From VAXT01 sp963827725 (GTDB lineage Bacteria > Actinomycetota > Thermoleophilia > Gaiellales > Gaiellaceae): DNA of 64,000 bases. The stretch covers positions 248,001 through 312,000 of the forward strand of contig CAWHBM010000001.1 in NCBI GenBank assembly GCA_963827725.1, given 5' to 3'. Shown piece by piece: positions 59,885 through 64,000 of the stretch. Both the position numbers and the translations under genes were made by a program. Every line of letters starts with the position of its first letter. Position 1 is the stretch's first letter. The notes beneath the pieces are model-generated. The model was not told the DNA's origin, did not search any database, and was given only the letters and a program-made list of their open reading frames with translations.

Positions 59885-60466
59885 ATGAGTGAGACCTCGT
59901 CGGAGGAGGGCCGGCGGCTGGCAGAGGACGCGCGCGAGCGCGTCAAATTCGAGGAGGAAGCGCTTGCTCTTGCAGATCAGGTCTACCGCGTGGCTCGAGG
60001 CGTTTCGCGCTCGAAGGAAGAGGCGGAGGACTTGATGCAGGAGACCTATGCGCGGGCATTCCGCGGCCGGCAGTCGTACACGCCGGGGACGAACCTCCGC
60101 GCATGGCTTCTTCGCATCCTCACGAACCTGAACATCGACAGAGGTCGCCGCGCACAGCGGGCGCCCGATTCCCAGCCGCTGGAGGAGGGCGACTACTTCC
60201 TCTACAACCGGATCGAAGCCGTGACCGGTGAGACCGACGAGGACCGGGTGCTCGAGCGGCTCTCGCAGGACCACGTGGCCGAGGCGCTTTCCGCGGTGCC
60301 CCACGACTTCCGGGACGTCGTCGTGCTCGTCGACATCGGTGACTTCAGCTACGCCGATGCGGCCCAGATCCTCGACGTCCCGATCGGCACCGTCATGTCC
60401 CGCCTTCATCGTGGTCGGCGTATCCTCAAGAAGGAGCTGGCGGAGATGTCTGTGGATTCCCAATGA
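59885..60466 (+). CDS. ECF sigma factor (SigR/RpoE-like)
   Basis: 193 aa. Region 2: LADQVYRVARGVSRSKEEAE with DLMQETYARAFRGRQSYTPG, then NLRAWLLRILTNLNIDRGRR. Region 4: LSAVPHDFRDVVVLVDIGDF and YADAAQILDVPIGTVMSRL with HRGRRILKKEL. This pattern, together with the downstream zinc anti-sigma factor overlapping by 4 bases, matches the SigR/RsrA group that responds to thiol oxidation. ATG 59885. Directs RNA polymerase to stress promoters; target genes not shown here. Confidence 0.93.
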   Translation: MSETSSEEGRRLAEDARERVKFEEEALALADQVYRVARGVSRSKEEAEDLMQETYARAFRGRQSYTPGTNLRAWLLRILTNLNIDRGRRAQRAPDSQPLEEGDYFLYNRIEAVTGETDEDRVLERLSQDHVAEALSAVPHDFRDVVVLVDIGDFSYADAAQILDVPIGTVMSRLHRGRRILKKELAEMSVDSQ

Positions 60467-60699
60467 CCGAGTCCGATCCCCGTTGTGATTGGTGCGAAGA
60501 GGTGCTCCAGCCCTACCTCGACCGCGACCTGAACGAGGCGGAAAGCAAGAAGGCCAAGCGGCATCTTGCGGAGTGCGAGTACTGCGAGAAGCGCTACAAG
60601 TTCGAGGAGGAACTGCGGCGGCTGGTGCGCCAGACGGCCGTCGAGCCGATGGCGCCCGCACTCAAGCAGCGCCTCTCCGAGCTTCGCCTAGAGCTCTAG
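60463..60699 (+). CDS. Zinc-binding anti-sigma factor (RsrA-like)
   Basis: 78 aa. Zinc anti-sigma (ZAS) motif His34-x3-Cys38-x2-Cys41 in KRHLAECEYCEKRY, with another Cys pair at Cys8 and Cys11 (RCDWCEEVLQ). This layout is that of RsrA/ChrR-like proteins in which oxidation of the cysteines frees the sigma factor. Cytoplasmic, no membrane segment. Its ATG overlaps the sigma gene stop by 4 bases. The stop overlaps the end of the convergent HTH gene by 4 bases. Confidence 0.92.
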   Translation: MTESDPRCDWCEEVLQPYLDRDLNEAESKKAKRHLAECEYCEKRYKFEEELRRLVRQTAVEPMAPALKQRLSELRLEL

Positions 60700-61388
60700 A
60701 TTCGCGCCGGGCCGACGACGACGACGAGCCGCTTTGGGCTCCCACGGCCGGGTAGCGGCCGGACCCCCACACCGAGTTGCCGGGCCAGCCGGTCGGCGAG
60801 CCTCTCGCCGCCGGGATGGAAGTAGACGGCGGTCTCGGTGTAGTCGAAACGATCGGCGCGTGTGACACGGTCTATGCGGTAGGCGAGCGCTCCGATCTTG
60901 CTCGCCACGCTGCGGGTGTAGTTCATGTCACCGCTGCCGTTGAGGACGTCCACCGACACCTTCCACGTCGGCGGCAGGCCGGCTTCCGCGATCGCGGCGG
61001 GAGGCTTGCTCGCTCCTCGCACGAGGCCCGGGAGGACAAACGCTCCGGCGGCTGCGACCAGGACGACGAGGCCGACGAGCATGCCGGTCGCCTGCCTCAT
61101 CCGCTCTCGGCCGGGCCGGGTGAGGAGCGGAAGACCCGCAAGGCTTCGGGCCTCTCGGCGGCCGATGCCGAGCCCCGTGGCGTAGAGGAGAAGGGCGAGC
61201 AGCGCACTGTCGCTCGAGGGAAAGCGGTAGAGCCTGCCCTCTTCCAGCCACGTCACTTCGTCGGGCGTGAGCCGCGCGAGCTTGGCCGCGCTCTCGACCG
61301 TCAACTGGCGGCGCATTCGCGCGGCCGCGAGCGGCGGAGTCTCACCGTGAGCTTCGAGTGCGGGGACTGCTTCCATGAGCGGCATCAT
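60696..61388 (-). CDS. HTH-membrane-LytR_C protein
   Basis: 230 aa. N-terminal helix-turn-helix-like region (RQLTVESAAKLARLTPDEVT, residues 28-50) of the RodZ type, a membrane helix (ATGMLVGLVVLVAAAGAFVL, near 100-120) and a C-terminal LytR_C domain (VSVDVLNGSGDMNYTRSVAS to VYFHPGGERLADRLARQLGV). RodZ-like anchoring plus an extracellular LytR_C domain suggests cell-shape or wall work. Start ATG 61388 overlaps the MobA-like gene stop by 4 bases. Confidence 0.8.
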   Translation of the reverse strand: MMPLMEAVPALEAHGETPPLAAARMRRQLTVESAAKLARLTPDEVTWLEEGRLYRFPSSDSALLALLLYATGLGIGRREARSLAGLPLLTRPGRERMRQATGMLVGLVVLVAAAGAFVLPGLVRGASKPPAAIAEAGLPPTWKVSVDVLNGSGDMNYTRSVASKIGALAYRIDRVTRADRFDYTETAVYFHPGGERLADRLARQLGVGVRPLPGRGSPKRLVVVVGPARI

Positions 61389-61894
61389 TCGGCGCCAGGG
61401 GGCTTGAACCTCTCGGGCAGGTCATCGGCAAAATCGACGTCGCCTGGAGAGCCGAGGTCGTCACAGGGGACGAGAAGCGCAGGGAGGCTGCGCGCTCCGC
61501 CGTCTGGAACCCGCTCCCAGACTGGCTTTGCGAGCACCACCGGGTGCCCGCGCTCGCCTCCGTAGGTCGCGGCCACGATCTCTGCACCGCTCTCCCGCCA
61601 CACGTCCAGGACGCGGTCGATCGCTGCCGGGGCCAGATCGGGACCATCGGCGAGGACGACGACCGCCGCAGCGGTCTCCGCTGAGAGCGCTGCCAGTCCG
61701 CACCGGAGCGATGCGCCTCGTCCTCGCTCCCAGTCGGGGCAGTGGACGGATCGCGCCGAGGTCTCGACGTCGTGAGCCCCGAGGACGACGAGCACGTCGC
61801 CCACCGAGCTCTGCCGCACGCGCTCGAGCACGGGCTCGAGGAGGATGCGCTGCTTCACGCCGCCGAAGCGCCGCGAAGCCCCGGCAGCGAGCAC
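61385..61894 (-). CDS. MobA/MocA-like nucleotidyltransferase
   Basis: 169 aa. NTP-transferase-3 fold: LAAGASRRFGGVKQR (nucleotide loop, the L-A-A-G-x-S-x-R-x-G-x-x-K pattern), VVVLADGPDLAPAAIDRVLD in place of the usual GDQP metal loop, and RGHPVVLAKPVW. MocA adds CMP to the molybdenum cofactor for xanthine-dehydrogenase-type enzymes, two subunits of which are encoded 1.2 kb away; that link makes MocA the best guess. Start is unclear: the frame is open back to the transglycosylase stop (HPDRVPAVVLAAG) without a start codon, and GTG 61894 would clip the first strand. Confidence 0.75.
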   Translation of the reverse strand: MLAAGASRRFGGVKQRILLEPVLERVRQSSVGDVLVVLGAHDVETSARSVHCPDWERGRGASLRCGLAALSAETAAAVVVLADGPDLAPAAIDRVLDVWRESGAEIVAATYGGERGHPVVLAKPVWERVPDGGARSLPALLVPCDDLGSPGDVDFADDLPERFKPPGAE

Positions 61895-61918
61895 GACTGC
61901 CGGAACGCGATCAGGGTG

Positions 61919-62448
61919 GTTATGTGCAGCCCTGGAGGGCTCGCCAGAGATGGTTCACGTTGGCAACGTAGGCGATCGTCTCGGCTACCAGGCGCGCCGC
62001 CCGCCTCCTCAACGGCTCCGGGGCCTGCGTTATACGCGGCGAGCGCCAGGTCGGTGGAGTCGAACCTGCCCAGCATCTGCTTCAGGTAGCGCGCTCCGGC
62101 GAGGACGTTCGACTCCGGATGGTGCGGGTTGAGGTTCAGTTCCGCAGCCGTCGGAGGCATCACCTGTAGAAGCCCTCGGGCACCCGCGGACGAGAGCGCC
62201 CTCTGATCGAGGTTCGACTCGACCCGGGCGACCGCTAGGAGCAGCGCGAGGGGTAGGTGTGTATCGCGCGCGGCACGCTCGAAAGCCACCCGGTAGCGCT
62301 TCGGCACGGGGCAGAGGTCACGGACAACGGCCGGGGAGGAAGGCGCCGTCGGAGCAGCGATCTTCTCGCTCTTGGCGTTGGCTACCGCACCGGCCGCCAG
62401 GCCGGCCGCCATCGCCACTGCAAAAAGACCCGCAACCCGCCGCCGCAT
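61919..62448 (-). CDS. Lytic transglycosylase (SLT domain), one frameshift
   Basis: About 176 aa. Signal peptide RRRVAGLFAVAMAAGLAAGA; SLT domain with catalytic Glu in LLLAVARVESNLDQRALSSA, GARGLLQVMPPTAAELN, NVLAGARYLKQMLGRF and LALAAYNAGPGAVEE. The true end AETIAYVANVNHLWRALQGC is in another frame from about 62005 to the stop TAA at 61919-61921; one indel in GGCGGGCGGCGC explains it. Cleaves peptidoglycan outside the membrane. Transcribed after the cyclophilin gene. Confidence 0.87.
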
Positions 62449-62461
62449 CCAGCCTGGGACT

Positions 62462-63097
62462 CTAACCGCTCTTGAGCTGCATGTCCTTGATCTCGATGCG
62501 TTCCGTTGGCGCGCCGCTCGGGTCGCTCGGGTCCCCGAGCTCGCCGATTGCCTCGACGACCTCCAGTCCGTCGGTGACGTGGCCCAGGACCGCGTAGAGG
62601 GGATCGAGTTGGACGCCGTCGGCGCTGACGACGAAGAACTGGCTGCCGGAGGTTCCGGACGGCTCGTGCCCCGCCTTCGCCATTGCGACGAGGCCCTTCT
62701 CGTACTGCGTGTCCTGCGGCGGGGCATCCACGGTCGCATACCCAGGTCCGCCCGATCCATCACCTGTCGGGTCGCCGCCCTGGATCACAAACCCGGGAAC
62801 GATTCGGTGGAACGTCAGTCCGTCGTAGAAGCCCTTCTCGACGAGCCCTGCGATCGAGGCGGTCGTGCAGGGCGAGGTCTCGGTCGCGAGCTCGAACGTG
62901 AAGCTGCCTTTGTTCGTGTTGACGACAATCTCGTGGGTCTTGCCTTCTTCGAGAGTTGCCAGCTCGGCCTTCGACTCGTCTCCGCTGATCTCGCAGTCCA
63001 TGGTCCCTTTCGTGTCGGTGTCACCGGCGCTGTCGTTTCCGCCGCCGCACCCTACAAGGAGCAACGCGAGCAGGACGACGAGCGACAGCCGCCTCAT
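62462..63097 (-). CDS. Cyclophilin-type peptidyl-prolyl isomerase, lipoprotein
   Basis: 211 aa. Lipobox LLVGC (RRLSLVVLLALLLVGCGGG) anchors it outside the membrane. Cyclophilin core: IVVNTNKGSFTFELATETSP, GLVEKGFYDGLTFHRIVPGF with the active Arg, VIQGGDPTGDGSGGPGYATV, MAKAGHEPSGTSGSQFFV and LYAVLGHVTDGLEVVEAIGE. Assists folding of exported proteins. Its start overlaps the stop of the molybdenum hydroxylase FAD subunit gene by 4 bases (ATGA), an unexpected coupling. Confidence 0.93.
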   Translation of the reverse strand: MRRLSLVVLLALLLVGCGGGNDSAGDTDTKGTMDCEISGDESKAELATLEEGKTHEIVVNTNKGSFTFELATETSPCTTASIAGLVEKGFYDGLTFHRIVPGFVIQGGDPTGDGSGGPGYATVDAPPQDTQYEKGLVAMAKAGHEPSGTSGSQFFVVSADGVQLDPLYAVLGHVTDGLEVVEAIGELGDPSDPSGAPTERIEIKDMQLKSG

Positions 63098-63915
63098 GTG
63101 ACCGCCTCGACGGCGCGCCGGACGAGAGCCTCGGCGATCTGAACCTTGTAGGCGGTTCCCGGCAGAGGAGTCGCGTCGCCCAGCGCCGCGGGAGACTCGA
63201 GCACCCAGGGAATGGGGGCCACGCCGGAGAGCACGAGTCGCGTTTCGGCCCCAATCCGAGCGGCGGCCACTCCCACGAGCGGGAACGACCAGCGCTGCCT
63301 GTCCATCGCCTTCAGATACGTGCTCGCCTCGGGTTGCGGGACGTCGAGCTCGAGGATCAGCTCGCCCGACTCGAGAGTTGTCACGTCCCGGTCGTCTTCG
63401 GTCGGCAGGCGGAAGAGCTCTTCCACGGGAAGCTCACGTCGGTTCGTTCGCATCGTTGCGCGCAAGGCGACGAGGGCGGCGGCCACGTCGGAGGGATGTG
63501 CGGATGCACAGAAGCCGTTGGCGAAGATCGCGTGCTCGCGGTGCTCGCCTTCGCGCGCGTGGCAGGTGTCTCCGCCGTGGAGGCGGCACGGGAACTTCAA
63601 CCGCCAGTACCAGCAGCGAGTGGCCTGGAGGAGGTTGCCGCCGACCGAGCCCATGTTGCGAAGCTGGGGGCTGGCGGCGAGACGGCAGGCCTCGCGCAGC
63701 GCTTCCGGGATCTGCGGGTCGACCTCGAGCTCGCCGAGCGTCGTGCCCGCGCCGATCCGCGTACCGTCGACCCCGCGCGGGACGACCTCGCGCACGTCGA
63801 CGAGCGTCTCGGTCGACAGGATCCCGTCGCGCAGCAGCGGCACGACTTCGGTGCCTCCGTGGATGAAGACGCCGCCCTCGAGCTGCGCGAGCTCAGACGG
63901 CCGAAGCAGCTCCAC
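63094..63915 (-). CDS. Molybdenum hydroxylase FAD-binding subunit with extra cysteine motif
   Basis: 273 aa, CoxM/XdhB type. FAD-loop VFIHGGTEVVPLLRDG, IGAGTTLGELE, and SPQLRNMGSVGGNLLQATR. Between residues ~110 and 145 lie four cysteines (RCWYWRLKFPC, GGDTCHAREG, NGFC) followed by AHPSDVAAAL. This insert is the pattern of PaoB-type subunits (E. coli YagS), which carry a [4Fe-4S] cluster there. So the enzyme probably has the extra cluster. GTG start overlaps the molybdopterin subunit end by 23 bases. Substrate unknown (purine or aldehyde). Confidence 0.88.
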   Translation of the reverse strand: MELLRPSELAQLEGGVFIHGGTEVVPLLRDGILSTETLVDVREVVPRGVDGTRIGAGTTLGELEVDPQIPEALREACRLAASPQLRNMGSVGGNLLQATRCWYWRLKFPCRLHGGDTCHAREGEHREHAIFANGFCASAHPSDVAAALVALRATMRTNRRELPVEELFRLPTEDDRDVTTLESGELILELDVPQPEASTYLKAMDRQRWSFPLVGVAAARIGAETRLVLSGVAPIPWVLESPAALGDATPLPGTAYKVQIAEALVRRAVEAVT

Positions 63916-64000
63916 GCTTCTCCTTCTGCGTCTCGGCCTCGCGCAGGGCCCTCAGCATCTCTTCACGGGAGATCGGCAGCGAGCGAACCTCGGCGCCGGT
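63893..64000 (-). CDS. Molybdenum hydroxylase large subunit, C-terminal end only
   Basis: Last 35 codons, open at the window edge: TGAEVRSLPISREEMLRALR, then EAETQKEKRGAASAV and TGA. The G-x-x-[IV]-R-x-L-P-[IV] ending with a helix is the usual tail of xanthine-dehydrogenase-type molybdopterin subunits. Position directly before the FAD subunit gene supports it. Domain identity is inferred from a short piece. Confidence 0.65.
   Translation of the reverse strand, partial: TGAEVRSLPISREEMLRALREAETQKEKRGAASAV

Overview
The window is about 70% G+C DNA from a bacterium that looks like a deep-branching actinomycete, most like the Thermoleophilia (Gaiellales/Solirubrobacterales). The grounds are the G+C content and codon bias, a complete late coenzyme F420 pathway next to an F420-type luciferase-like oxidoreductase, an ECF sigma/zinc anti-sigma pair, PhoP-type 11-nt PHO boxes and many 4-base ATGA/GTGA/TTGA overlaps. 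This placement is inference; no rRNA gene is present.

Layout. 1-9.5 kb: end of an MFS transporter, a DEAD-box helicase, a cold-shock-like RNA-binding gene, an MBL hydrolase, an NfeD-like protein, an LPG-synthase/flippase-like membrane protein overlapping a membrane-anchored phosphodiesterase, and a class II glutamine amidotransferase coupled to a lipoprotein. 9.5-13.5 kb: a 29-bp tandem repeat, a ZIP metal transporter, a HerA-like ATPase and a membrane-anchored spermidine-synthase-like protein. 13.5-16.7 kb (minus strand): cofE-npdG-cofD-cofC and a PaaI-type thioesterase. 16.8-26.7 kb (plus strand): a ten-gene overlapping operon for tryptophan breakdown through kynurenine, anthranilate and anthraniloyl-CoA. 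It holds tryptophan 2,3-dioxygenase, kynureninase, an anthranilate-CoA ligase, a two-domain anthraniloyl-CoA monooxygenase, beta-oxidation-type enzymes, RidA, a creatininase-family amidohydrolase and an F420-type oxidoreductase. This operon beside its own cofactor pathway is the most interesting system in the window.

28-37 kb is an accessory region. It has a broken PD40 propeller gene, a PAS protein, an MBL hydrolase, then three cassettes (HYR protein; beta-propeller plus LysR; prolyl oligopeptidase) separated by partial copies of the 3' half of the intact tRNA-Arg(CCU) gene at 36982-37053. This geometry suggests serial integration at that tRNA. 37-46 kb: an ABC-2 exporter with a divergent PadR regulator and overlapping operators, a SixA phosphatase, an arsR/arsC/aquaporin arsenic locus, PhzF, a TPP-riboswitch-controlled CytX permease, a MOT1-like transporter and UppP.

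46-56 kb is a phosphate locus: PhoP-like regulator, a short soluble kinase, two tandem pstS genes, pstC, pstA, pstB, phoU, a DUF47 protein and a PiT transporter, with three PHO boxes. 55.6-64 kb: HtrA protease, a GCS2 ligase, an HMA protein, an unassigned lower-G+C stretch, a PRC-barrel-like protein, a sigma/anti-sigma pair, an HTH/LytR_C protein, a MobA-like nucleotidyltransferase, a lytic transglycosylase, a cyclophilin and two subunits of a molybdenum hydroxylase.

About 30 single-base frame breaks are visible. They cluster at 20-26.5, 28-29 and 46.5-54 kb and are almost absent elsewhere. Most restore a perfect family motif when one base is added or removed, so I annotate these genes as functional but frameshifted, with sequencing or assembly error the favoured cause.
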